Below, in pieces: positions 17,742-26,707 of a stretch of DNA of 64,000 nucleotides. The position numbers were made by a program, and so were the translations under genes. Source of the DNA: Bryobacteraceae bacterium (GTDB taxonomy: Bacteria > Acidobacteriota > Terriglobia > Bryobacterales > Bryobacteraceae); the NCBI GenBank assembly GCA_026002855.1, contig BPGD01000001.1, forward strand, positions 930,001 through 994,000, written 5' to 3'. The notes below the pieces were generated by a model that was not told the DNA's origin, did not search any database, and worked only from the letters and a program-made list of their open reading frames with translations. How positions within the stretch are numbered: position 1 is the stretch's first letter; each line of letters starts with the position of its first letter.

Positions 17742-19031
17742 TTACTCCATCGGATCCACAGCCGCAAAGCGGAACAGTTCCTGGAGCGCCAGCTTGCTGA
17801 TCACCGCGAATTGCTGGCCCACCCACTCAATGATTCCCTCCCAGCCAAGGTAATTCGGGACAAACATCACATAAGAGGGTATGGGATAGGAGGGCGGAAG
17901 GCACCAGGCGCCTAACCGCGGTGCAATCAACAAACGGTGGCGCCAGGCGCGGTTCAGGTGGGTAACAAATCTCCGCCGCGGCTCCAGTGAGTTTGATATG
18001 GAACAGGGCAGGCGTAGAATGGCCACCATCCCGTTGCCAAGGACCGGGTGAGCGATGTGAGGCCAGCACTGAAAGAGGGAGGTTTGCAACGGCGAGTGAT
18101 CGGCCACACCGAGGAGTTCTTCAAACAGAGACTGCATGGCACTCTTGCTTCCGTAGAAAGGGAGTTCCGCCGTCAGACCTGCCTCACCGGCGTTGGCCAA
18201 AAGGCCTTGCGAGCGGAACATCATCGCCGCCCGCTCGAGCCATTTCTGACCGAAGCGGGAAGGCAGAAGGCCGAAGGGCAGGTAGCATTTTTTGATGAAT
18301 TCCAGGCAGGGATGCGGCTCCGGACGCGGACCGCGTGAAGGATGGTGAGTGCAATCCGGTGCGGCTCCAATCATTTCCGCAATCGACGTGGCCAGTTTGC
18401 CCGCCATCTCGGCCTGGATGGCCATTGCGGCCGAAAGAACCACGGAGACCCATCCGGCATTGCCCTCATGCACCACTCCGACGCTCAGCAGCTTGATCCG
18501 CTTCCGCGTCCGGTCCCACACGTAAGAGTGCATCACCGTAGTGTGGTTGAGCTTATCCAGGACCTCGAGCGTTTGCGGCGTGTCCGGAACGTCTCGCAGA
18601 AAATCGGAGCAGATGAGGATGCGTGTCAGCAGAAACCGTTCCTGTCGCACCGGGGGAAGGGCACGGATGACCTGCCGGAGCCGGTCGGGCCACCAGCAGA
18701 AACCGCGCTGTTCCTGCACGCTCCACTCCTCCTCAATGGCGAGGAAGTCGTACAGGAATTTCAGGACCTCCGGCCCCATGTCCCGCCGGCAGTAGCCGTC
18801 CCACTCTGGTGGAGGGTTCGGGATAGGCCGAACCCGCCAGCTTCGGGCGACGGCCGGGTGCACGGCCGCGAGCTCCTCATCGGTCGGCATGGGTGGATGC
18901 GAAAGCCAGTAAAAAATCTCGTCCGGGGACAGCTCCCCATCGATGCCTGTATCGGCACGGGTATTTCCGGCGCCGTCGTCAAATGGCAGCCCGGTTTCCC
19001 GTTCCTTGTCCTGCGGCGGCAATGAAGACAT
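17742..19031 (-). CDS. Unrecognised 429-aa protein, partner of nuclease-like gene
   Basis: A 429-aa soluble protein that I cannot place in a family. It starts MSSLPPQDKERETG, has a Trp/Pro-rich section (SWRVRPIPNPPPEWDGYCRR, about 66-85), several Cys and His residues but no regular zinc motif, and a C-terminal block NYLGWEGIIEWVGQQF. Four 60-base samples from the gene average about 59% GC, against about 73% in two samples from neighbouring genes, hinting at transfer. The ATG lies 53 bp inside the end of the nuclease-like gene and is preceded by a strong GGAGGA site, so the two are translated together. No signal peptide or membrane helix is obvious. Confidence 0.6.
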   Translation of the reverse strand: MSSLPPQDKERETGLPFDDGAGNTRADTGIDGELSPDEIFYWLSHPPMPTDEELAAVHPAVARSWRVRPIPNPPPEWDGYCRRDMGPEVLKFLYDFLAIEEEWSVQEQRGFCWWPDRLRQVIRALPPVRQERFLLTRILICSDFLRDVPDTPQTLEVLDKLNHTTVMHSYVWDRTRKRIKLLSVGVVHEGNAGWVSVVLSAAMAIQAEMAGKLATSIAEMIGAAPDCTHHPSRGPRPEPHPCLEFIKKCYLPFGLLPSRFGQKWLERAAMMFRSQGLLANAGEAGLTAELPFYGSKSAMQSLFEELLGVADHSPLQTSLFQCWPHIAHPVLGNGMVAILRLPCSISNSLEPRRRFVTHLNRAWRHRLLIAPRLGAWCLPPSYPIPSYVMFVPNYLGWEGIIEWVGQQFAVISKLALQELFRFAAVDPME

Positions 19032-19899
19032 TGTGGAATTCCTCCGGACGGCAGACCGTCATCTGGATCAGCCGGGAGAGCTCCTCGCAGACGCCCGGAG
19101 CCACGCCGGCCAGAACGAGGAAGCTTTGACGTGCGCCCAGGCCAAACATGCGGGCCATCTGCGAGTACTTCCGCACGTACTGCTGGTAGGCGCCCGTCTT
19201 CGCTTCGATCCAGCAGATGGACCCCTGGAATTCCACCAGCAGGTCGAGCTCGAAGTCGTCGTTGTTCGGCAGCACGACCTGGGCGTTGGCCAGCACGGCC
19301 ACGCCGTTCGACCCGGCGCCGGCCGCTTCCACCTGCTGACGGACAAAGCGCTCCAGCCACTGGCCGGAGAAAAAGTTCTGCGCCTCCGGCGCCGGCGAAG
19401 TGCGGGCTTCAATCAGGCAGCGCGGGGCGCGGTGGTAGCGGTATTCGGTGAGAAAGGCGAGCTGATGCAGGCGGTGACAGAACTGGCAGCAGGCGCCAAT
19501 GACCTCCTGTGGCCGCCCGGCCAGCTTCAGGTGCCAGTTGCCGCCGGTCTGCATGGTTCTCCGGATCCAGCCGAGCACGTCCTTCAGCGCCTCATATCGC
19601 TGGCCGAGGTACAGCGCGAGCTGGTCGAGAACCGGATCCGCAGGGTGCGGGGGCGGCACGCGCCGCACGCGGATGCCGCGGCTGTCCAGAAAGCGCCGGA
19701 GAGACTCCGGCACCAGCGTCACCGGCTCGGCGGCCGCGACGGCCGGGACGGCTTCCGACTCCGGTGCCGTCGCCAGCTCAGGATCTGAACCGGCGCCGTC
19801 GGAAGTCCCGGCCGTCTCAGTGGCCGGGACCATGCGTTCGAGTGCATTGGCGATGCGCTCCATCAGGGACAAAAGCCGTTCAAGTTGCCCGTCGGTCAT
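18979..19899 (-). CDS. PD-(D/E)XK nuclease-like protein with N-terminal coiled-coil segment
   Basis: A 306-aa protein. Residues 3-25 (DGQLERLLSLMERIANALERM) form a short amphipathic helix; an Ala/Pro/Glu-rich linker follows. The C-terminal third fits the restriction-like fold: Glu in FFSGQWLERFV, then NNDDFELDLLVEF and SICWIEAKTGAY, giving the E...D...ExK set, followed by YVRKYSQM and the strand SFLVLAGV. The order resembles the nuclease domain of Card1/Can2 (DUF1887), but no CARF domain is present. The start MTDGQLERL at 19899 is preferred over the long in-frame extension to 20031. Function as a defence or DNA-processing nuclease is inference. Confidence 0.65.
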   Translation of the reverse strand: MTDGQLERLLSLMERIANALERMVPATETAGTSDGAGSDPELATAPESEAVPAVAAAEPVTLVPESLRRFLDSRGIRVRRVPPPHPADPVLDQLALYLGQRYEALKDVLGWIRRTMQTGGNWHLKLAGRPQEVIGACCQFCHRLHQLAFLTEYRYHRAPRCLIEARTSPAPEAQNFFSGQWLERFVRQQVEAAGAGSNGVAVLANAQVVLPNNDDFELDLLVEFQGSICWIEAKTGAYQQYVRKYSQMARMFGLGARQSFLVLAGVAPGVCEELSRLIQMTVCRPEEFHNVFIAAAGQGTGNRAAI

Positions 19900-20082
19900 G
19901 AGATACTCATCGTCCTTTCCGGGGCTGTGCCTGAGATCATTCAGCCATGACGGGTGGCTCAGGGGATGAGCCGCCAGACAAGCCGGTCGGCGGGCCCGGG
20001 CCACCAGCCGGTGACACGGCCCCGTGTCCACGCGGCAGGCTAACGAGGGATCTGCGAAGCAATCAATCGCAGGCCGGGCCGT

Positions 20083-21441
20083 TCACTCGAGGCCCATCTG
20101 GGACAGCCGGTAACGCAGCGCGTTGCGCGTCAGGCCAAGCAGGCGCGCCGCCTGGCTCTTGTTGCCGCCTGCCCGCCGCAGCGCCTCGCGGATCAGGTGC
20201 TGCTCGTATTCGTCGAGCGTCATGCCTTCGGGCAGGAACCCGTCTACCGCGCCGGCCATGCCATTGACGGCGCGGCGCGGCGCGTAGTCCAGGCGGATGT
20301 GTTCGGGCAGCAGCACCCTGCCGTCGGCGTACAGCAGGCTCCGCTCGATCACGTTTTCCAGCTCGCGCACGTTTCCGGGCCAATGGTATTCGACCAGCTT
20401 CCGCATCGCCTCCGGCGAGATCTCTTCGACGCGCGAGCCCGTCTCGGCGGCGAACTTGCGCAGGAAGCGCTCGGCCAGCAGCGGAATGTCCTCGCGGCGT
20501 TCGCGCAGCGGGGGAATGGTGATCGGAAAGACATTCAGGCGGTAGTACAGATCCTCGCGGAAGTTGCCTTCCTCGAGCGCACGGCGCAGGTCGGCGTTGG
20601 TGGCGGCGATGACGCGCACGTCGATCTGCCGCGTGCGGTTGCTCCCGAGCCGCTCGAACTCGCGGTCCTGAAGCACGCGCAGCAGCTTCACCTGCACGGC
20701 CGGGGGCACGTCGCCGATCTCGTCGAGAAACACCGTCCCCCTGTCGGCCAGCTCGAACTTGCCCGGCTTGGAGGCGGAGGCGCCGGTGAAGGCGCCCTTC
20801 TCATAGCCGAACAGCTCGCTCTCCATCAGATTCTCGGGGATCGTCGTGCAGTTGATCTTGACGAACGGCTGCGCGGCGCGCGGCGAATGATGGTGGATGA
20901 CGCGCGCGATCAGATCCTTGCCCACGCCGCTTTCGCCGCACAGCAGCACCGTTGTCCGCGTTGGCGCCACGCGCATCACCGCCGCCAGCACCTCCTGCAT
21001 CTTCGGTCCGGTGCCGATGACGTTTTCGATCCGGTAGCGGCGGCCCAGCTCCTCGCGAAGCTGCGCGTTCTCCTCGCGGAGCTGCTGCACTTCGAGCGCC
21101 TTGCGCACCACCGTGGCCAGATGGTCCAGCGAGAACGGCTTGGGCAGGAAATCCGCCGCGCCCTTCTTCATCGCCTCCACAGCCGTTTCCACCGACGAAT
21201 AGGCCGTCATCACGATGACCGGGAGCCGCGCGTTCTGCCGCTGCAACGCTTCCAGCAGATCCAGGCCATTCATGCCGGGCAGGCGCAGGTCGGTGAGCAC
21301 CAGGTTCGCCTGCCCCGCCAGCCGGAGCGCCTCCTCGGCGCTGGCCGTGGTCATCACCTCGTGGCCGAGGCCCTCCAGGTGCAGAGCCAGCACGCGGCGC
21401 AACTTTTCCTCGTCCTCGACGATGAGGATGCGCGTCTTCAT
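20083..21441 (-). CDS. Sigma54-dependent response regulator, NtrC family
   Basis: A 452-aa three-domain regulator. Receiver domain 1-120 with phospho-acceptor Asp in LVLTDLRLPG; AAA+ domain about 130-370 with Walker A GESGVGKD, the sigma54 contact loop ESELFGYEKGAFTGA, Walker B GTVFLDEIGD and R-finger region; Fis-type helix-turn-helix at the end (GGNKSQAARLLGLTRNALRYRL). It should activate sigma54 promoters after phosphorylation. The start MKTRILIVEDEE at 21441 fits the receiver fold. The upstream sensor kinase on the same strand is the likely partner. Confidence 0.92.
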   Translation of the reverse strand: MKTRILIVEDEEKLRRVLALHLEGLGHEVMTTASAEEALRLAGQANLVLTDLRLPGMNGLDLLEALQRQNARLPVIVMTAYSSVETAVEAMKKGAADFLPKPFSLDHLATVVRKALEVQQLREENAQLREELGRRYRIENVIGTGPKMQEVLAAVMRVAPTRTTVLLCGESGVGKDLIARVIHHHSPRAAQPFVKINCTTIPENLMESELFGYEKGAFTGASASKPGKFELADRGTVFLDEIGDVPPAVQVKLLRVLQDREFERLGSNRTRQIDVRVIAATNADLRRALEEGNFREDLYYRLNVFPITIPPLRERREDIPLLAERFLRKFAAETGSRVEEISPEAMRKLVEYHWPGNVRELENVIERSLLYADGRVLLPEHIRLDYAPRRAVNGMAGAVDGFLPEGMTLDEYEQHLIREALRRAGGNKSQAARLLGLTRNALRYRLSQMGLE

Positions 21442-21525
21442 GCCCGCCTTCTGATTATTGCCTTCGCCGCGCGCCATTGCAGGGGCCTGCCATCCGTTGG
21501 GACGCGGGCGGCCGGGCGGGCGGTT

Positions 21526-21846
21526 TCAGGCCCTGACGGCGCTTTCGGGCAGCCAGCAATAACCCATGCGAACAATCGTCTTCAAGGCGTCGGCGTGCGG
21601 CCCCAGCTTGCGGCGCAGCCGCTGCACGTGCACGTCCACGGTGCGCGTGCGCGCATCTTCAGCGTAATTCCAGACCGTCCGGAGCAGCGCCTGGCGGCTG
21701 ATGCAGCGGCCTGGATTGTTCATGAGGATTTCCAGAAGCGCCCTCTCCTTGCGCGTCAGCCGCAGCCCCTCCGGAAATCGGCCGGCGCCAGGCAAGGCAA
21801 GGCGCGCATCGGACAGACGGGAATCCATCGCTCGGGCTGGACTCAT
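21526..21846 (-). CDS. Stand-alone OmpR/PhoB-type winged-helix DNA-binding protein
   Basis: A 106-aa protein consisting almost only of the OmpR-type winged helix: LTRKERALLEILMNNPGRCI, then VDVHVQRLRRKLGP and TIVRMGYCWL. The receiver domain normally found before it is missing, and only about 30 residues precede the DNA-binding part. A GGAGGT site lies eleven bases before the ATG at 21846, which suggests a real short gene rather than a leftover fragment. It sits between the sensor kinase and the NtrC regulator, all on the minus strand. It may bind the promoter of this cluster or serve as output of another input; both are inference. Confidence 0.7.
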   Translation of the reverse strand: MSPARAMDSRLSDARLALPGAGRFPEGLRLTRKERALLEILMNNPGRCISRQALLRTVWNYAEDARTRTVDVHVQRLRRKLGPHADALKTIVRMGYCWLPESAVRA

Positions 21847-22021
21847 CGCAAGCCAGTACCTCCGCTGGTGAATTGACACACGGGCCTGCGCGCCGCACGC
21901 CCTTCTCACCCTCGGGTGCGCGGCTCGCCGCTCCTCTGTCAGTTAGAGACGCTCCACGACCTGTTCTGTTCGCAGAAATTTCCGCGTCCGGCGCCGCCCA
22001 GGCGCCGGCGTGCCCGTTTTG

Positions 22022-23269
22022 TTACACAGATGAAGGCCCCGGCCGGCCTGCGGGCAGCATCACCAGAAACGTGGCGCCCTGGCCGGGCTCGCTGTCCACG
22101 GTGATGGTGCCGCCGTGGTCGTCGACGATTTTGGCCGAGACTGCCAGGCCAAGCCCGACGCCGCCAGGCTTGGTGGTGAAAAACGGGTTAAAGATCTGCT
22201 CGCGGTTCTCCGGCGCGATGCCCGGCCCGCGGTCGATGACGGCGATCTCGACACCCGCGCCCGCGCGGCGCGTCTTCACCGTGACCACGGATTCCGTAGG
22301 CGAAGCCTCCAGCGCATTGCGCAGCAGGTTGAAGAAGACGCGTTCCAGCAGCTCGGCATCGGCCTCGATTACGGGCACCGCCGGGTCGAAATTGCGGTGA
22401 ATGCGTGCCGCCGCGCCGGGGGTCTGGCGCTCGAGATGATCGATGGCGCTGTCGATGACGGCGTGGACGTCCGCAGGCGCGCGGCGCAGCTCGGTCGGGC
22501 GGGCGAATTCGAGGAAGCGCGTGATGAGCGAGTTCGTGCGGTCCACCTCGCTCGAAATGTATTCGGCCAGCTCTTTCACGATGGGACTGTCGCCGCCGGT
22601 TCGCTCCACGAGCATCTCGGCCGAGGCCTTCATCGTTCCCAGCGGGTTGCGCAGCTCGTGCGCCAGCCCGGCGGTGAGCTGGCCAAGCGCGGCCAGCCGC
22701 TCGCTGCGTCGCGCGCTGGCCTCCGCCTCCAGCAGCCGGCGGTTGGCCTCGGCCAGCTCCCGTGCTGCCGCCTCCGCGCGCCGGGCGGCGCGGCGGTTGG
22801 CCTCGGCCAGAGTGTAGGTCAGCCAGGCCACCACGGGCAGGAACAGCACCCGCAGCGTCAGGTCCCGCAGATAGAGCCCTTCGAGGATGTAGCCGAGATT
22901 GTAGGCCACCGGGATGAACGCCAGATAGGCCAGGCAGGCCAGCGCCGTAAAGACGGCCGTGCCGACGGCGCCGAGCGTGGTGGCCGCGGTCAGCACCGGG
23001 AGCAGAAGGATCAGATAATAGCTGGACGCGATGCCGCCGGTGACGCCGATCAGGAGAAACCCGAGCAGCAGTTGGAGCGAGATCAGCGTCACCGTGCCGC
23101 GCGGCGACGAGAAAGCGCGGATGCGCGGCGCAGCGTACTGAAGCACGGCCAGTGCGCTCAGCACCTCGAGTTCGGCGGCGCTGCGCGTCGGGCTCACCCA
23201 GGCCAGCGCGGAAAACAGCAGCAGCCACACCACGTCCGGCATGCCGGGCAGCAGGCGCTTCCATGCCAT
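22022..23269 (-). CDS. Membrane sensor histidine kinase, NtrB-like
   Basis: A 415-aa protein with five to six hydrophobic helices in the first 160 residues and little periplasmic sequence, a short coiled coil rich in Ala/Glu/Arg, then HisKA with GLAHELRNPLGTMKASAE (His204) and HATPase_c with N box NLLRNALEAS, G1 DRGPGIAPE, F box FNPFFTTKPG and G2 GVGLGLAVS. It lacks a PAS domain. The GLAHEIRNPL-type H box is usual in partners of NtrC regulators, consistent with the gene at 20083-21441. Start at 23269 or 23287 both possible. It diverges from the S1 gene over about 100 bp. Confidence 0.88.
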   Translation of the reverse strand: MAWKRLLPGMPDVVWLLLFSALAWVSPTRSAAELEVLSALAVLQYAAPRIRAFSSPRGTVTLISLQLLLGFLLIGVTGGIASSYYLILLLPVLTAATTLGAVGTAVFTALACLAYLAFIPVAYNLGYILEGLYLRDLTLRVLFLPVVAWLTYTLAEANRRAARRAEAAARELAEANRRLLEAEASARRSERLAALGQLTAGLAHELRNPLGTMKASAEMLVERTGGDSPIVKELAEYISSEVDRTNSLITRFLEFARPTELRRAPADVHAVIDSAIDHLERQTPGAAARIHRNFDPAVPVIEADAELLERVFFNLLRNALEASPTESVVTVKTRRAGAGVEIAVIDRGPGIAPENREQIFNPFFTTKPGGVGLGLAVSAKIVDDHGGTITVDSEPGQGATFLVMLPAGRPGPSSV

Positions 23270-23371
23270 GTTGTGGTCGGGCTGCAAGCCGCCATCTTAA
23301 CAGGCCGCCTGCGGCGCCGCCGCGGCGGGGGCGGGTTGTGTCAGAATATGAGAGGTCTCGCGAGTTTGTCC

Positions 23372-25084
23372 ATGAATCCCGCCGACACCCCGAATCTGAC
23401 TGAAGTCCCGCCTGCCGAAGAGGCCGCCGCGCCGCAGGACGCCTCCTTCGGCGACCTGCTGGCCGCCTACGAGGCAGCGCAGGGCAATGGCGATGAAGGC
23501 GCCGCGCTGGAAGGCACGGTGGTCTCCATCAACGATGAAACGATCGTGGTTGATGTGGGCCGCAAGATGGAGGGCATTCTCCGGCGCGATACGCCCGGCC
23601 TGCCGGCGGACCTGGCGCCCGGCGCCACTCTGATGGTCAACATCACCGGACGCACCGACGACGGCTATTACCTGCTTTCCACGATCCGCGTCGAACAGCC
23701 TCGCGATTTCAGCGGGCTTCAGTCGGCCTTCGAAGGCAAGCATGTAATCCTTGGGGTGGTGACCGAACCGGTGAAAGGCGGACTGCGCGTGCAGGTGGCC
23801 GACGGCGTTTACGCGTTCCTGCCCGCCTCGCGCAGCGGCATCCGGGAGATCGCCGAGCTGCCCACGCTGGTCGGCCAGCAGATCGAGTGCCGCATTACCA
23901 AGCTCGACATTGAGAACCCGGACCGGCCGGACATCGTTGTGGACCGCCGCTGCGTGCTCGAAGAGCAGGCGGCCGCAGCGCGGCAGGCGGCATTCGAGCG
24001 GCTCCAGGAAGGCATGGTGATCGAGGGGCGCGTACGGACGGTCACGGATTTCGGCGCCTTCGTCGAGATCGCGCCCGGCATCGACGGGCTGCTTCATGTC
24101 ACCGACATGAGCTGGCAGCGCGTCGACAAGCCTTCCTCCGTGGTGAGCCCGGGCCAGACCATCGAAGCGAAGATCCTCAAGATCAACCGCCAGAGCCGCA
24201 AGATCTCTCTCGGCCTGAAGCAGCTTCAGCCGGATCCCTGGACCCAGGCCACGTCCACGTTGAAGCCGGGCGACCGCGTGCGTGGCAAAGTCGTGCGGCT
24301 GGCCGAGTTCGGCGCGTTTGTCGAGATCGCGCCAGGAGTGGACGGGCTGATCCACCTCTCGGAGATGTCCTGGACGAAGCGGGTGCGCCGGCCCGAGGAC
24401 GTGGTGCAGGTGGGCGACATCGTCGAAACGGTCGTTCTGGACGTGAAGCCCGCCGAACGGCGCATCTCGCTGGGTCTGAAGCAGGCCCTGGGCAATCCGT
24501 GGGACACCGCCGCCACACGCTTCGCCCCTGGCACGGTGGTTGAGGGGCCCATCACGACCGTGGCGGAGTTCGGCGCCTTCGTCGACCTGGGCGATGGGAT
24601 CGAGGGCATGGTCCACGTCAGCGACATCACGCGCGAGAAGCGCGTGCAGCATCCGAAAGAGGTGCTCTCGCCCGGGCAGGTGGTGAAGGCCCAGGTGGTG
24701 GAAGTGGACCCCGAAAAGCGCCGCATCCGGCTCTCGATGAAGGCGCTGGAGCCGACCTCGGCCGACATCTTCATCAGCGAGCACCAGGTGGGCGATGTCG
24801 TCACCGGGCGGGTGGTGGAGACCCACTCGACCCACGCCAAGATCGAGATCAGCGAAGGCGTCCACGCCCGCTGCCGGCTGAAGGAGGAGGCCAAAGCCGA
24901 CGGCAAGGCGCGCGCTGCCGCTGCCGATGTCGACGACCTGGCCGCCATGCTGGCCGCCCGCTGGAAGGGCGGCGCTTCGCTTGAAAGCGACCGCAAGACG
25001 CTGCGCACCGGCCAGTTGCGCCGGTTCCGCATTACCGCGTTGGACCCCGCCCACCGGCGCATCGAAGTCGAACCGGCCGACTGA
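23372..25084 (+). CDS. rpsA: 30S ribosomal protein S1 (six S1 domains)
   Basis: A 570-aa protein with six S1 RNA-binding repeats at about 45-105, 120-190, 212-285, 295-370, 385-460 and 470-560. Repeats three to five are near canonical (VTDFGAFVEIAPGIDGLLHV, LAEFGAFVEIAPGVDGLIHL, VAEFGAFVDLGDGIEGMVHV); the first two and the last are divergent, as in other rpsA genes. It holds mRNA on the small ribosomal subunit during initiation. ATG 23372 is taken as the start; 23348 is in frame and also possible. A weak hairpin (25098-25122) follows the stop. Confidence 0.85.
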   Translation: MNPADTPNLTEVPPAEEAAAPQDASFGDLLAAYEAAQGNGDEGAALEGTVVSINDETIVVDVGRKMEGILRRDTPGLPADLAPGATLMVNITGRTDDGYYLLSTIRVEQPRDFSGLQSAFEGKHVILGVVTEPVKGGLRVQVADGVYAFLPASRSGIREIAELPTLVGQQIECRITKLDIENPDRPDIVVDRRCVLEEQAAAARQAAFERLQEGMVIEGRVRTVTDFGAFVEIAPGIDGLLHVTDMSWQRVDKPSSVVSPGQTIEAKILKINRQSRKISLGLKQLQPDPWTQATSTLKPGDRVRGKVVRLAEFGAFVEIAPGVDGLIHLSEMSWTKRVRRPEDVVQVGDIVETVVLDVKPAERRISLGLKQALGNPWDTAATRFAPGTVVEGPITTVAEFGAFVDLGDGIEGMVHVSDITREKRVQHPKEVLSPGQVVKAQVVEVDPEKRRIRLSMKALEPTSADIFISEHQVGDVVTGRVVETHSTHAKIEISEGVHARCRLKEEAKADGKARAAAADVDDLAAMLAARWKGGASLESDRKTLRTGQLRRFRITALDPAHRRIEVEPAD

Positions 25085-25160
25085 GATTTTTTCGGCGAGA
25101 CGGTTTTCTTCCGGCTCCGTCTGTGTTTGATGAGGGCGTGCTTTGCGCCCGCGAGGAGCC

Positions 25161-25799
25161 ATGACGGAAGAGGGAGCGACTCTGGCGATCGAAGGCGCTG
25201 CCTGCCGCGGCGCCAGAATCGATGCTTCAATGGATGAGGCCGCCACCATCCGCGCGGCGCAGTCGGGCGACGCGGAAGCCTTCGAGCGCCTGGTGCGCTC
25301 CTACGACCAGCAGGTCCTCCGCCTCGCCATGAACCTGCTGCGGAATCCCGACGACGCCCGCGACGTCTACCAGGAGACGTTTCTCCGCGTCTACCGCAAC
25401 CTGCCGAGCTTCCGCTTTGACTGCCAGTTCTCCACCTGGCTGTACCGAATCGCCGCCAACCTGTGTCTGGATCAGTTGCGGAAGCGCCGGGTGCGGCGCA
25501 CCGAATCGTCAACGGTGGAAACGGACGAGGGCACAGTGGACCGCCTCGAGGCAGTCCCGGAGTCACGACCGCAGGGAGACCCGCAACGCGCGGCGCTGAA
25601 CGTCGAGCTGCGCGCTTCCATTGAAAGCGCGCTGGAATCACTGACGCCGCGCGAGCGGCTCGTCTTTGAGCTGCGCCACTTCCATGGCATGCGGCTGCGC
25701 GAGATTGGCGAGGCGCTTGGCTCGAGCGAAGAAGCGGCCAAGAACTGCCTGTTCCGCGCGACGCAGAAGATGCGGCAGGCGCTGGGAGAGTTCCTATGA
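25161..25799 (+). CDS. ECF-family RNA polymerase sigma factor
   Basis: A 212-aa sigma factor with region 2 from about 37 to 105 (SYDQQVLRLAMNLL, DVYQETFLRVYRNLPSF, FSTWLYRIAANLCLDQLRKRR) and region 4 from about 155 to 205 (LTPRERLVFELRHFHGMRLREIGEAL). Regions 1.1 and 3 are absent, as expected for group 4. A GAGGAG site lies four to eight bases before ATG 25161. Its last four bases overlap the anti-sigma gene (ATGA), the usual arrangement for a co-regulated pair in which the partner holds the sigma factor until a signal arrives. Confidence 0.92.
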   Translation: MTEEGATLAIEGAACRGARIDASMDEAATIRAAQSGDAEAFERLVRSYDQQVLRLAMNLLRNPDDARDVYQETFLRVYRNLPSFRFDCQFSTWLYRIAANLCLDQLRKRRVRRTESSTVETDEGTVDRLEAVPESRPQGDPQRAALNVELRASIESALESLTPRERLVFELRHFHGMRLREIGEALGSSEEAAKNCLFRATQKMRQALGEFL

Positions 25800-26707
25800 A
25801 CTGCAAGGAGGTTCGCGAACTGATTCCACTTTACGTGTACGGCGAGCTCACCTTCGACCAGGAAGAGACCGTGGAACGGCACCTCGCACAATGCCCGGCC
25901 TGCGCCGCCGAGCGCGCGCGGTGCGAGAAGCTCTCGTCGCTGCTGACGCAGGGCGAAGCGGATGTCTCGGCGGAGCTGCTTTCGCGCTGCCGGCGCGATC
26001 TGGCCGCGGCGCTTGAAAAGGAACGGAAGCAGCGCGGCCTGGCGTTGCTGCGCACATTCTGGCGGAAATGGATCCTGGCCCCGCCCGCGTGGTTCCGTCC
26101 CCTCGAGGCAGCGGCCCTGCTGGCGCTGGGCTTTTTTGCCGCCCGGCTGGTGCCGGAAGACGCGGTCCTGTTCGGCAGGCCCGCGCAGCCGCAGCCGGTG
26201 GTAGGGCGCGTGCGCCTCATCGATGCCGCGCCCAATGGAATGGTGCGCGTGCAGTACGAGGAAGTCCGGCCGCGCGAGCTGCGCGGGTCGTTCCAGGATG
26301 ATCGCATCCAGCGCCTGCTGCTGGCGGCGGCCATGGATCCGGCCGATCCCGGAGTGCGTGCCGAATCCATCGATCTGCTCAAGGACCGCACGGCGGACTC
26401 GACAGTCCGCCGGGCGCTGATCAACGCACTGCTGACCGATGAAAACCCGGGCGTGCGGCTGAAGGCGCTGGAGGCGCTGAGGCCTTACGCCAGCGAACCC
26501 GAGACGCGGCAGGCCCTGGCGCGCGTGCTGCTGTCTGACAAGGACTCCAGCGTGCGCATTGCGGCCGTCGACCTGCTGGCCCCGGTGAAAGAACCGGACG
26601 TCGCCGGCGCTTTGCAGCAGTTGCTGCACAGCGAACAGGACCACTATATCCGGCAGCGCTCCATTCAGGCGCTGGCGGCGATGAAGGCGTCTTACGGCAC
26701 GTTCTGA
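25796..26707 (+). CDS. Zinc-finger anti-sigma factor with HEAT-repeat C-terminal part
   Basis: A 303-aa protein. The N-terminal ZAS domain has Cys3 and the His29-x3-Cys33-x2-Cys36 motif (HLAQCPAC). One membrane helix (PLEAAALLALGFFAARLV, about 101-118) separates it from a C-terminal region with at least three HEAT-type repeats, for example VRAESIDLLKDRTADSTVRR, VRLKALEALRPYA and VRIAAVDLLAPVKEPDVAGA. HEAT repeats outside the membrane would offer a protein-binding surface for signal sensing (inference). It is translationally coupled to the sigma gene, and its end overlaps the convergent membrane gene by 16 bp. Confidence 0.8.
   Translation: MNCKEVRELIPLYVYGELTFDQEETVERHLAQCPACAAERARCEKLSSLLTQGEADVSAELLSRCRRDLAAALEKERKQRGLALLRTFWRKWILAPPAWFRPLEAAALLALGFFAARLVPEDAVLFGRPAQPQPVVGRVRLIDAAPNGMVRVQYEEVRPRELRGSFQDDRIQRLLLAAAMDPADPGVRAESIDLLKDRTADSTVRRALINALLTDENPGVRLKALEALRPYASEPETRQALARVLLSDKDSSVRIAAVDLLAPVKEPDVAGALQQLLHSEQDHYIRQRSIQALAAMKASYGTF

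Noticed and set aside
22115-23371. Plus-strand extension of the S1 gene opposite the sensor kinase
   Set aside because: The kinase has every catalytic box on the minus strand; S1 similarity begins only after 23372.
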